From an uncultured Pseudanabaenaceae cyanobacterium (GTDB lineage: Bacteria > Cyanobacteriota > Cyanobacteriia > PCC-9006 > JAAUQQ01): 56,462 nucleotides of DNA. Both the position numbers and the translations under genes were made by a program. The notes beneath the pieces are model-generated. The model was not told where the DNA came from. It saw only the letters and a program-made list of their open reading frames with translations, and did not search any database. The stretch spans positions 1-56,462 of the forward strand of contig CALECT010000047.1 of NCBI GenBank assembly GCA_937949725.1, written 5' to 3'. Positions 1 to 7,569 of the stretch are shown here, in pieces (within the stretch, counting starts at the first letter, position 1; every line of letters starts with the position of its first letter).

Positions 1-990
1 GCCGATGTCAAAGCGAGGGCTCGAGCTGCCCTAAAGCTCCAAGCAAGCCAAGGAGTCCTCCATGTGCGTAGCCATGTGGATGTGAGCGAGCCCAAGCTCA
101 TTGCCCTCCATGCCTTACTGGAACTGCGAGAAGAAGTTCGCCCCTGGATCAATCTTCAGCTAGTCGCCTTTCCCCAGGATGGGCTGTATGGTGCGCCTAA
201 GAATGCAGAACTCCTTGAAGAAGCGCTCAAGCTAGGCACCGATGTGGTCGGTGGCATTCCCCACTACGAATTCACTCGCGAAGATGGCGTTCGTTCCGTC
301 CATCATCTTTTCGACCTCGCTGAAAAATATGATCGCTCCCTGGACTTCCACTGTGACGAAATCGACGATCCCCAATCCCGATTTCTAGAAGTCGTGGCGG
401 CCTGTGCCCTACGCCGTGAAATGGGGCATCGAACCACCGCAAGTCACACCACTGCCTTTGCTAGCTATGACAACGGCTACGCCACCAAACTCATGGGCCT
501 ACTACGCCGCGCCCAGATCAACTTCGTCGCCAACCCACTCATCAACATCACCCTTCAAGGTAGAGGCGATAGTTACCCAAAACGACGAGGGATCACCCGC
601 ATGAAAGAGTTGTGGCAAACAGGGCTCAATGTCAGCCTGGGCCATGACTGTATTCAAGATCCCTGGTATGGCTTAGGAAATGGTAATCCTCTGGATGTGG
701 CAAACATGGCCATCCATTGTTGTCAGATGACGGGGCAACGGGAAATTTTAGCCTGCTATGCCATGGTGACCGGCAACGGAGCTCTCACCTTGGGACTCGA
801 TCCAACAGATTATGGATTAGCAGTTGGCAAGCCAGCAAATCTTGTGGTTCTAGCGGGTCAAACCCTAAGAGAGCTGATTAGTCGTCGAGGGATGGCCACC
901 ACAGTGATCAGTAAAGGCCATTGCCTCGCCCAAACCCCTTTGCCCGTTACTCGATGGGAACTGCCTAACTCAAAAGCCCATACATCTTAA
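1..990 (+). CDS. codA: Cytosine deaminase, 5'-truncated by the window edge
   Basis: This is an amidohydrolase that deaminates cytosine to uracil in pyrimidine salvage. The reading frame is open from base 1 and runs through HVRSHVDVSEP at about 61-93, so the gene starts before the window. It then follows the order I know from E. coli CodA: ADVVGxIPHxEFTRE-like text near 240-280, the metal/catalytic motif FHCDEIDD near 346-372, SHTTAF near 442-460, the NPLxNIxLQGR stretch and PKRRGITR near 530-600, and GHDxxxDPWY near 640-670. The N-terminal HxH metal pair must lie upstream and is not visible. It ends at TAA at 988-990, just before a strong inverted repeat. It could act on a related base such as isoguanine, but the close match to CodA text favours cytosine. 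Confidence 0.9.
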   Translation, partial: ADVKARARAALKLQASQGVLHVRSHVDVSEPKLIALHALLELREEVRPWINLQLVAFPQDGLYGAPKNAELLEEALKLGTDVVGGIPHYEFTREDGVRSVHHLFDLAEKYDRSLDFHCDEIDDPQSRFLEVVAACALRREMGHRTTASHTTAFASYDNGYATKLMGLLRRAQINFVANPLINITLQGRGDSYPKRRGITRMKELWQTGLNVSLGHDCIQDPWYGLGNGNPLDVANMAIHCCQMTGQREILACYAMVTGNGALTLGLDPTDYGLAVGKPANLVVLAGQTLRELISRRGMATTVISKGHCLAQTPLPVTRWELPNSKAHTS

Positions 991-993
991 AAC

Positions 994-1030
994 GTCATAC
1001 GGAGAGGGCTGCTCCCCCTCTCCGTATGAC
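994..1030 (+). terminator. Inverted repeat after codA
   Basis: A 15-bp perfect stem (gtcatacggagaggg at 994-1008 against its complement at 1016-1030) with a 7-base loop starts three bases after the codA stop codon. There is no long T-run after it. It is probably a transcription terminator or an mRNA 3'-end stabiliser. Confidence 0.7.
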
Positions 1031-1708
1031 TCCGTTTGATGAAGTTACATCAAAACTACCGACCTTAGATGGCTCTAGAGCAGCTCATTCCTGTAATTCA
1101 TGCCCTAAATCTAAATATTGTCTGTAACAAAGTTTTCTTTCGAATAAATAAGCTGTACGATTTCCATAAGAGTCTCATCGCCTTGATGAATAGGCTACCA
1201 ATGCCTCCCACATCCATTCTTCACCGGACTTCAGTCCATTGTGAATCATGATTTGGTAGCTCAACACAGCACTTCTAGGTCAGGTATTTCTGACTAGACG
1301 AAGTCACAGGCTCATGAACTGAGAGATGGCGATTCACTAAAGCTTGGTCTAGTCTATTGCCCTCATTGCCAACTACCTTTGATTGCCTTGTAACCCTCGG
1401 CTGACATAGGGAAAAGCTAGGAGTTTTGCCTCATAAGTCTTTCAATGGCTAGCCTTAATTCAAGTGCCTGATTGCCTACTTGATTTTCCTTGGGAGAGTT
1501 TTTGAGCGTCGCTCTTCTAAATTTGGTGAAACCTGACTCTGTTTCACCGCGTCATAGCTGCTAGGGCATTTAATTGAGGTCTTAGCGCGTTCGGGTTGTC
1601 AAAAAATCCGACATTTAGCTGTCATGCCAATGCCATGCGATATGTCAGGATTATATTTAGACACCCCGGTTTGTACTGTTTAACGGTCCTACTACTCAGG
1701 GGGTTCTG
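1031..1708. other. Intergenic region with no recognisable gene
   Basis: About 680 bases separate codA from the next gene. The only open frame (about 60 codons near 1069-1251) has no recognisable features. The last 150 bases should hold the promoter of the downstream gene, but I see no convincing pair of -35 and -10 boxes. Confidence 0.5.
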
Positions 1709-2716
1709 ATGAGTATCCAATCTGAGCAATTTGCCAAAAACGGATTGAAGAAACTTCTGTTTGTCGCAGGGAGCGGTTTGTTTGCATTTTCAGCAGCAGC
1801 AGCCCTCACCTACGGCTATTTTCAGGGTAAGTCCTATCGCCAAGAGCGCTCCCAATGGGTTGCGCTCCAAGGTTTGGCGGCTGCTGAAAACTATGAGAGC
1901 TGCCGCAGTCAAGGCAATGCTTTGCCCTCCCGGTCCCGTTTTTACAGCGAGGCTCAGACCCTTGTTCAGCAATGCAGTCTGGGTCTAGCGCGGCAACATG
2001 CCAGCGATCAAGAACTCACCGAAGCGATTACCGTTGCGCTGTCCATTACGACCCCCGATGGGCAATTGCAAAATGAAGCACAGGGTTTAGTCACCCAGTG
2101 GTCTGGGCAAGTTGTGAAGCAGGGCGAGAAACTGCTGCAAGCGGGTGAGCTGGATAATGCGATCGCTGTTTTGCGTGAACTGCCTCCAGAGTCTCCCACA
2201 GCCAGTTCGATTGAATCTACGATCCAAGGCTGGCAAAAGCAGTGGAGCCAAAGCGAAGCTGCTGTCAAAGAAAGTACTGCTCTACTTGAACGTGGCCAGT
2301 GGTTATCGGCTAAAAATCAGCTAGAAGGGGTTGCTTCCATTACTTATTGGCAGCAAAAGAAAAAGCCACTCTTAGAAAAAGCTGAGGCGGGAATCGCAGA
2401 GGTCGCTCGCTATGAAGCTGAACAGGCTAGGCAGAGGGCGATTGCTGCTGCTCCACGCTACGACTATCAGCCCCCTCCCCCCTCACAAGCTGCTCCTTCC
2501 TATCAGGCTCCTGTAACAGCCTATGTCCCTCCAGCTCCAGCGCCAGCGCCAGCTCCAGCAGCACCGACGATCAGCGGTTTTGACCGTCAAGTAGAAAGTC
2601 TGTACAACAGCTATGTTGCCCAAGGACAGAATAGCTGGGACGCCTGGATTCAGGCTTGCCAAGCTTCTGGTGGCTACATCGTAGACCAAGGACCCCAGTC
2701 TGGATGTGCACCTTAG
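1709..2716 (+). CDS. Membrane-anchored hypothetical protein with helical repeats and a Pro/Ala-rich linker
   Basis: The function is not recognised. The 335-residue protein has a short cytoplasmic N-terminus and one hydrophobic segment at about residues 14-36. A helical region at about 45-245 follows, containing SRFYSEAQTLVQQCS- and LQNEAQGLVTQWS-like units, which resemble the degenerate TPR-like repeats seen in many cyanobacterial periplasmic-type proteins. A low-complexity linker rich in Pro, Ala and Tyr spans about 250-285, and the last 50 residues form a small terminal domain carrying two Cys (QACQASGG and SGCAP). The ATG is preceded by a GGGGG stretch at a plausible ribosome-binding distance. 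The gene stands alone between two inverted repeats. The extracytoplasmic side and a scaffold role are inferences. Confidence 0.8.
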   Translation: MSIQSEQFAKNGLKKLLFVAGSGLFAFSAAAALTYGYFQGKSYRQERSQWVALQGLAAAENYESCRSQGNALPSRSRFYSEAQTLVQQCSLGLARQHASDQELTEAITVALSITTPDGQLQNEAQGLVTQWSGQVVKQGEKLLQAGELDNAIAVLRELPPESPTASSIESTIQGWQKQWSQSEAAVKESTALLERGQWLSAKNQLEGVASITYWQQKKKPLLEKAEAGIAEVARYEAEQARQRAIAAAPRYDYQPPPPSQAAPSYQAPVTAYVPPAPAPAPAPAAPTISGFDRQVESLYNSYVAQGQNSWDAWIQACQASGGYIVDQGPQSGCAP

Positions 2717-2720
2717 CTTG

Positions 2721-2754
2721 ATTGAGAGGGCTCACATATTGAGAGGGCTCACAT
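2721..2754. repeat. Perfect 17-bp tandem duplication
   Basis: The 17-mer attgagagggctcacat occurs twice without a gap (2721-2737 and 2738-2754), four bases after the stop codon of the upstream gene. It looks like a recent replication-slippage duplication. Confidence 0.85.
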
Positions 2755-2787
2755 AAAGAACCTAATCAAATCTGATTCTTGCTCTTA

Positions 2788-2825
2788 CAACAAAGCCTAC
2801 ACATTATTTTGTGTAGGCTTTGTTG
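2788..2825. terminator. Bidirectional terminator between convergent genes
   Basis: A 15-bp perfect stem (2788-2802 with 2811-2825) encloses an 8-base AT-rich loop. It sits between the plus-strand gene ending at 2716 and purB ending at 2876 on the minus strand, so it can serve both. Confidence 0.8.
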
Positions 2826-2875
2826 ATTCCTGAGGCTGCTGTTAACGCTGTTTCAGCAGCTATGAACACAGCCTC

Positions 2876-4201
2876 TTAGATGTCTAGACGATTGAAAATC
2901 GTATCTAGATTGCGTAGATGGTGCTTGGCCTCAAAACAAGCCTCAAGATCTTCGTCCGAGAGCGTGGAAGTTACATCAGCATCTTGCTTCAGTAATCCTT
3001 TGAAGTCTCCCCCCTCCTTGTTCCAGGCCTCATGGGCGCAGCGTTGAACAATACGATAGGCATCTTCACGAGCCATGCCTTTTTCCACCATGGTCAGCAT
3101 CACTCGCTGGCTGAAGACTACACCGCCATAGCAGTTAAGGTTGCGCAGCATGTTATCGGGATAGATCAAGAGGTTCTTCACCAGCTTGGTATATTCCGAC
3201 AGCATGAAGTGAGTGGTGGCTGAAATATCTGGCAGCATCATTCGCTCTACGGAGCTGTGGGAAATATCTCGCTCGTGCCAAAGGGCAATATTTTCCAGAG
3301 CAGCGATGCTGTAGCCCCGAACCACGCGAGCCATGCCACTGATACGCTCCGACTTGATTGGATTGCGCTTGTGGGGCATAGCGGAGGAGCCTTTCTGCTT
3401 TTTGGAGAAGAACTCTTCCACTTCCAGGACATCGGTTCGCTGGAGGTTGCGAATCTCCACAGCAAAGCGCTCCAGGGAGGCCGTGACAATGGCTAGGGCA
3501 CTGACATAGTCCGCATGGCGATCGCGAGAAACCACTTGAGTGGAGGCAGTATCTGGCACCAAACCTAACAGCTCACAAGTCTTTGCTTCCACCTGGGGAT
3601 CGATATTGGCATAGGTCCCCACAGCACCGGAGATTTTGCCAACGGCGACTTGCTTGCGGGCCTGGACGAGGCGATCGCGGCCGCGCAATAGCTCCGCCAG
3701 CCAACCCGCTAACTTAAAGCCGAAGGTAATGGGCTCAGCATGAATACCATGGGAGCGACCCGCCATGACGGTGTATTTGTGCTCGCGGGCGCGTTCACGG
3801 GTAACCGTGATCGCTTGCTCTAACTGTTCTAGCAACACATCTGCGCTGGCTGTAATCTGTAAAGCCAAAGCAGTATCCAGCATGTCTGAGCTGGTCATGC
3901 CCAAGTGGATATAACGACCTGCGTCACCCACGTACTCATTCACATTCGTCAAGAAGGCGATGACGTCGTGCTTCACCTCCGCCTCGATCTCTAGCACCCG
4001 CTTGGGGTCAAACTTGGCCTTAGCCTTAATTTCTTCAACGGCTTCTTTGGGAATATAGCCCAGCTCCGCTTGAGCTTCGCAAACTGCAATTTCTACCTGG
4101 AGCCAGGTCTGCAGTTTATATTGATCAGTCCAGAGATTGCCCATTGCGGGCAGGGTGTAGCGCTCAATCAAAGTCCGTGGGGGGCAATACAACCTTTCCA
4201 T
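2876..4201 (-). CDS. purB: Adenylosuccinate lyase
   Basis: PurB cleaves adenylosuccinate to AMP and SAICAR to AICAR, both releasing fumarate, in the cytoplasm. The fumarate-lyase signature GSSAMPHKRNP and the upstream GRSHGIHAEPITFG and TSSDMLDTALALQ regions are present. The length of about 430-440 residues is normal for the family. The start is uncertain. The ATG at 4201 adds about ten residues before IERYTLP, a GTG at 4225 adds eight more, and a TTG at 4171 would give the usual cyanobacterial N-terminus (M-IERYTLP). I chose the ATG. The gene is monocistronic, bounded by inverted repeats at both ends. Confidence 0.95.
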   Translation of the reverse strand: MERLYCPPRTLIERYTLPAMGNLWTDQYKLQTWLQVEIAVCEAQAELGYIPKEAVEEIKAKAKFDPKRVLEIEAEVKHDVIAFLTNVNEYVGDAGRYIHLGMTSSDMLDTALALQITASADVLLEQLEQAITVTRERAREHKYTVMAGRSHGIHAEPITFGFKLAGWLAELLRGRDRLVQARKQVAVGKISGAVGTYANIDPQVEAKTCELLGLVPDTASTQVVSRDRHADYVSALAIVTASLERFAVEIRNLQRTDVLEVEEFFSKKQKGSSAMPHKRNPIKSERISGMARVVRGYSIAALENIALWHERDISHSSVERMMLPDISATTHFMLSEYTKLVKNLLIYPDNMLRNLNCYGGVVFSQRVMLTMVEKGMAREDAYRIVQRCAHEAWNKEGGDFKGLLKQDADVTSTLSDEDLEACFEAKHHLRNLDTIFNRLDI

Positions 4202-4322
4202 TTTACTGCCAAGCCCCCCCTTCACCCGAGAGGCTTATTTATGGTTTGATGAAACGATGGCTTCGTCTGGCTGGAGAGGCTCTAATTGAAAGGGGCAATA
4301 TCCAGATCGCCTTCAGCATTCG

Positions 4323-4369
4323 ATAACGTAAAAAGCCTGGGCTCAATGAGCCCAGGCTTTTTACGTTAT
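4323..4369. terminator. Long bidirectional inverted repeat upstream of purB and downstream of petE-side spacer
   Basis: A 23-bp perfect stem (arms 4323-4345 and 4347-4369) encloses the core gcctgggctca and is flanked by A-run and T-run. It lies downstream of petE on the minus strand and is most simply the petE terminator. It also insulates purB from readthrough. Confidence 0.85.
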
Positions 4370-4425
4370 TAAACGACTAGTTCAAGATCAATGCTTGCCA
4401 AAAACCTTGTTCTAGAGGCGTCAGA

Positions 4426-4821
4426 CTATTTGACGGTGATGGTACCAACCATGCCAGCGCCACGGTGAGGCTCACAATAGAAGGTGTACTCACCAGGAGT
4501 GTCGAGAGTTGCAGAGAATGTCTCACCAGGGCTGAAGGCCAACGCTTTGTGGCTTAGCTTTTCAGCATCTTCACCAGCGGGTGCCTTCTCAAATACAACG
4601 TTATGGGGAGCAAGCTTGTTGTTTTCCCACTTCACGGTGTCACCAGCGCTGATCTCAACCTGGCTGGGCTGGAATGCGAGCATTCCGTTATCTGCACCCA
4701 TTTTAATAGTGGTCTCACCAGCAAGCGCAGGGCTCGCGGACATAAATAGAGGGCTCAAAATCAGCATTGCTGCGGGAACCAGAAGCGCAATGCGCTTGAA
4801 AACTTTGGCAAAAACGTTCAT
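4426..4821 (-). CDS. petE: Plastocyanin precursor
   Basis: This is a soluble thylakoid-lumen copper protein that carries electrons from cytochrome b6f to photosystem I or terminal oxidase. The 131-residue precursor has a basic N-terminus (KVFKR), a hydrophobic core and an ASPALA cleavage site near residue 34, leaving about 97 residues, the normal mature length. The copper ligands are visible in order: His in APHNVV, then Cys and His in YCEPH, then Met in GAGMVG. An AGGA ribosome-binding sequence lies before the ATG. It is monocistronic with a very strong terminator downstream. In cyanobacteria petE is often copper-induced, but I cannot see a defined operator here. Confidence 0.97.
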   Translation of the reverse strand: MNVFAKVFKRIALLVPAAMLILSPLFMSASPALAGETTIKMGADNGMLAFQPSQVEISAGDTVKWENNKLAPHNVVFEKAPAGEDAEKLSHKALAFSPGETFSATLDTPGEYTFYCEPHRGAGMVGTITVK

Positions 4822-5598
4822 TGGAAATCCTGCAAAAATAGACAGCTTGTCAAATCACCTTACTATTCTACTCATTGTTTGGACGGGTGTAACCACCAGG
4901 AAATCCGAAAAAGAGGAGCGGTTTTTGGAACCCTCTTGCGGGAACAGTCCCAGACTCGATCTTGTTAGCAAGAGCTTGATGTGGCTACCCAGTTTTATAA
5001 AGCATTGGCGAGTTGCGTGAAGCAACTGCGGTTTCTATCCCGCAAAGGAGTAGAAACAGACTGTCGATAATCCTTGTTCTACTGGCTCTGCCCCATCTGC
5101 ATTGCAGCGATGACAAGTCACTGGAGTCTCTGTCGGGGGTAGAGGCAGGGCAAGGTTTTGGGCAAACTGTGAAAAGTCACATTCCTTCACAGGAAGAGGG
5201 TGTCCTAGTCTCTCCTCCTTAAGGAGCAGTTAGTGATAACCAAGGCCATTTAGGACAGTTTTAGGCCCTAGGGTGATGTCATCTGAGGTTGGCTTCACAA
5301 GCTAGAGCTGCTGACAAAGGTGGCTTTCTCAATAGCTAATATTCAGCAAAATCCTGAATTAAAGACGATTCATCCTTCCAAGTCCGTTACAAATAGTGGT
5401 GGCCTTTGCTCACCAGCTTCTGTAACAATATGAAATGTATTCGACAATGCAAACTGACTCTCCACGAGAGACTTTCTTGCCCCAGGACGTTACTTTCATA
5501 AACTCCCAGGTCGGGCAAGAACCTGCAAAGTCGCCCATGCCGCCCCATTCTGCCCATGGGGGTCAGGCTTATCCAGTTGCTTAGAACGGTCATACTCC
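4822..5598. other. Divergent intergenic region between petE and the NAD(P)H dehydrogenase gene
   Basis: About 780 bases lie between two divergent genes and must contain both promoters. Short open frames (for example near 5013-5222) have no family features. I see no riboswitch-like structure. Confidence 0.5.
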
Positions 5599-6948
5599 AT
5601 GCCACAGCTCACTCAAACCAAGACCCCTCACCACGTTGTTATCGTGGGCGGCGGCTTCGCAGGTCTCTATGCTGCCAAATCCCTTGGTAATGCGCCGGTT
5701 AGAGTTACCGTCGTCGACAAGCGCAACTTCCATCTATTCCAGCCTCTGCTTTACCAAGTAGCAACGGGCAGTGTCTCTCCGGCGGATATCTCTTCGCCGC
5801 TGCGGGGCATTCTCAATCGCCAATCCAATACCAAGGTATTGTTGGATGAGGTCATTGACCTAGATCCAAAGAGCAAAAATATTGTGCTCAAGGGAGGTGT
5901 TCTTTCCTATGACTCTCTAATTATGGCGACCGGGGTGAGCCACCACTACTTCGGTAATGACCAATGGAAGGATATCGCTCCCGGCCTTAAGACAGTGGAA
6001 GATGCGCTGGAGATGCGTCGCCGCATCTTTGCTGCTTTTGAAGCGGCGGAGCAGGAAACGGATCCCGTCAAACGTCAGGCTTGGCTCACGTTTGTCATTG
6101 TGGGTGGCGGACCGACTGGGGTGGAACTGGCCGGAGCGATCGCAGAGCTTGCCAACCAGACCCTCAAGCAAGATTTCAGCAACATCGACACCACCACGGC
6201 CAAAATTCTGCTGATTGAAGGCTTAGACCGAGTATTGCCTCCCTTCGCTCCTCAGCTATCCAGCGATGCCCAAAAGTCCTTGGAAGACCTGGGCGTAACG
6301 GTCTTGACCAAACGCATGGTCACCAACATTGATGAAACGAGCGTCACCATTCGCAATGGCGACGAGAGCGAAGTCATTCCTGCTCGCACCGCGCTTTGGG
6401 CGGCTGGGGTTAAGGCTTCCCGCATGGGAGCTGTGCTCTCAGAGCGGACTGGGGCTGAGTTGGATCGTTCTGGCCGTGTCACTGTCGAACCAGACTTCAC
6501 TATCAAAGACAACCCAGATATCTTTGTTGTGGGTGACCTGGCTTGCTATCTCGAAGAAGGTGCTGAGCGGCCTTTGCCCGGCGTTGCACCAGTTGCAATG
6601 CAGCAGGGTAACTATGTGGCCAAGCTGGTTCGCGATCGCATAAACGGTGCCACAACCAAGCCCTTCAGCTACTCCAACATGGGCAGCATGGCCGTCATTG
6701 GTCAGAACAAAGCGGTTGTGGACCTCAACTTCATCAAGTTTGCAGGCCCTCTGGCTTGGTTTGTTTGGATCTTCGCCCACATCTATTACCTCATCGAGTT
6801 TGATAACAAGCTCGTCGTCATGATCCAATGGGCTTGGAACTACTTCACTCGTAATCGTGGTGCTCGGATTATCACGGGGTTGGAAGGTAATCCGATTCAG
6901 GCACGCGAAGCGCAGTCTGAACAGGCTAAGGCTGCTAGCAAAGTTTAG
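5599..6948 (+). CDS. Type II NAD(P)H dehydrogenase (NDH-2), Ndb-like
   Basis: This is a single-subunit flavoprotein that oxidises NAD(P)H and passes electrons to plastoquinone without pumping protons. It has 449 residues, normal for the family. The first Rossmann motif VIVGGGFAGLYAAKSLG lies at about residues 14-30 (FAD). The second, FVIVGGGPTGVELAGAIAE, lies at about 166-184 (NAD(P)H). The FAD-binding VVGDLA sits near 312, and PVAMQQGNYVA follows. The C-terminal segment at about 385-430 is hydrophobic and aromatic (LAWFVWIFAHIYYLIEF), matching the membrane-attachment region of Ndb proteins. I cannot decide between the NdbA, NdbB and NdbC paralogues. The gene is divergent from petE and ends before a terminator. 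Confidence 0.92.
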   Translation: MPQLTQTKTPHHVVIVGGGFAGLYAAKSLGNAPVRVTVVDKRNFHLFQPLLYQVATGSVSPADISSPLRGILNRQSNTKVLLDEVIDLDPKSKNIVLKGGVLSYDSLIMATGVSHHYFGNDQWKDIAPGLKTVEDALEMRRRIFAAFEAAEQETDPVKRQAWLTFVIVGGGPTGVELAGAIAELANQTLKQDFSNIDTTTAKILLIEGLDRVLPPFAPQLSSDAQKSLEDLGVTVLTKRMVTNIDETSVTIRNGDESEVIPARTALWAAGVKASRMGAVLSERTGAELDRSGRVTVEPDFTIKDNPDIFVVGDLACYLEEGAERPLPGVAPVAMQQGNYVAKLVRDRINGATTKPFSYSNMGSMAVIGQNKAVVDLNFIKFAGPLAWFVWIFAHIYYLIEFDNKLVVMIQWAWNYFTRNRGARIITGLEGNPIQAREAQSEQAKAASKV

Positions 6949-7022
6949 GGCTATGCTGACTCAGTCGCCGCTGAGCTATAGCAATCCCTCGGTTTAATCC
7001 GCTAAGTCTGTATGTCAAACCC

Positions 7023-7060
7023 AAAGGGACAGTCCTATTGCTAGGAGCTGTCCCTTTTTT
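7023..7060 (+). terminator. Intrinsic terminator after the NDH-2 gene
   Basis: The stem aaagggacag pairs with ctgtccctttt, an inner stem tccta/tagga extends it, and a run of six T follows. This is the classical rho-independent form. Confidence 0.85.
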
Positions 7061-7075
7061 GATGTTCGGAAAGAG

Positions 7076-7468
7076 TTAGTTCGTCTCTTTATGGATGGCC
7101 CGATAGGGGGTGTACCACCATCGTTTTTGTTCGGCAGAGAGGCGATCGCTATAGAGCGTCATCACAAAGGCTTCACCGCTATAGCCCGGCTCCAAAATCT
7201 CCACGCTGTAGGAGGGAGCATTCTTCACCGAGATATCTGGTGTGAACCGTCGCCCAATGCGCCGCCAGCTAGGCTCTTTGCCTCGCCAATTTAAGCGACA
7301 GCAAGGCCAGGGCAAGGTCTCTCGATCAAATAGACGGCAGCAGGGACCAATGATGCGATAGGTGTAATGGCCCCCCAGGCTAGAAGTGATGTATCCACTG
7401 GGAAGTGGATGAACAAGAGGTAAGACCTCCGCATCTATGGGCTGAGTCAGAGAAGAAGAAGACGTCAT
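7076..7468 (-). CDS. Hypothetical protein, 130 residues, Cys/Trp-containing
   Basis: I do not recognise a family. The protein has no signal peptide or membrane segment. Two closely spaced CC pairs (GPCCRLF and WPCCRLN, residues about 42-58) and several Trp residues (WRGKEPSW, QKRWWYTPYR) suggest a small folded domain, possibly metal- or disulfide-stabilised. It lies about 100 bases downstream of the HEAT-repeat gene on the same strand and could be cotranscribed with it. Coding is supported only by an uninterrupted frame with plausible composition and a terminator placed right after it on the opposite side. Confidence 0.5.
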   Translation of the reverse strand: MTSSSSLTQPIDAEVLPLVHPLPSGYITSSLGGHYTYRIIGPCCRLFDRETLPWPCCRLNWRGKEPSWRRIGRRFTPDISVKNAPSYSVEILEPGYSGEAFVMTLYSDRLSAEQKRWWYTPYRAIHKETN

Positions 7469-7569
7469 CTATAGCGTAGCCACAGCAATAAAGCGCTGTA
7501 TCTATGCTCCCATGGTGGCAGTGCTCCGGGCAATGCCTTGATTGCCAGGTTCTGCCTCTTTTAATCCAT

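Noticed and set aside
1069..1251. A 60-codon open frame after codA
   Set aside because: Short, no ribosome-binding site, no recognisable features.
4822..4900. A promoter for petE with consensus -35 and -10 boxes
   Set aside because: TTGACA occurs but would place the -10 box at or after the start codon; other candidate pairs match the consensus poorly.
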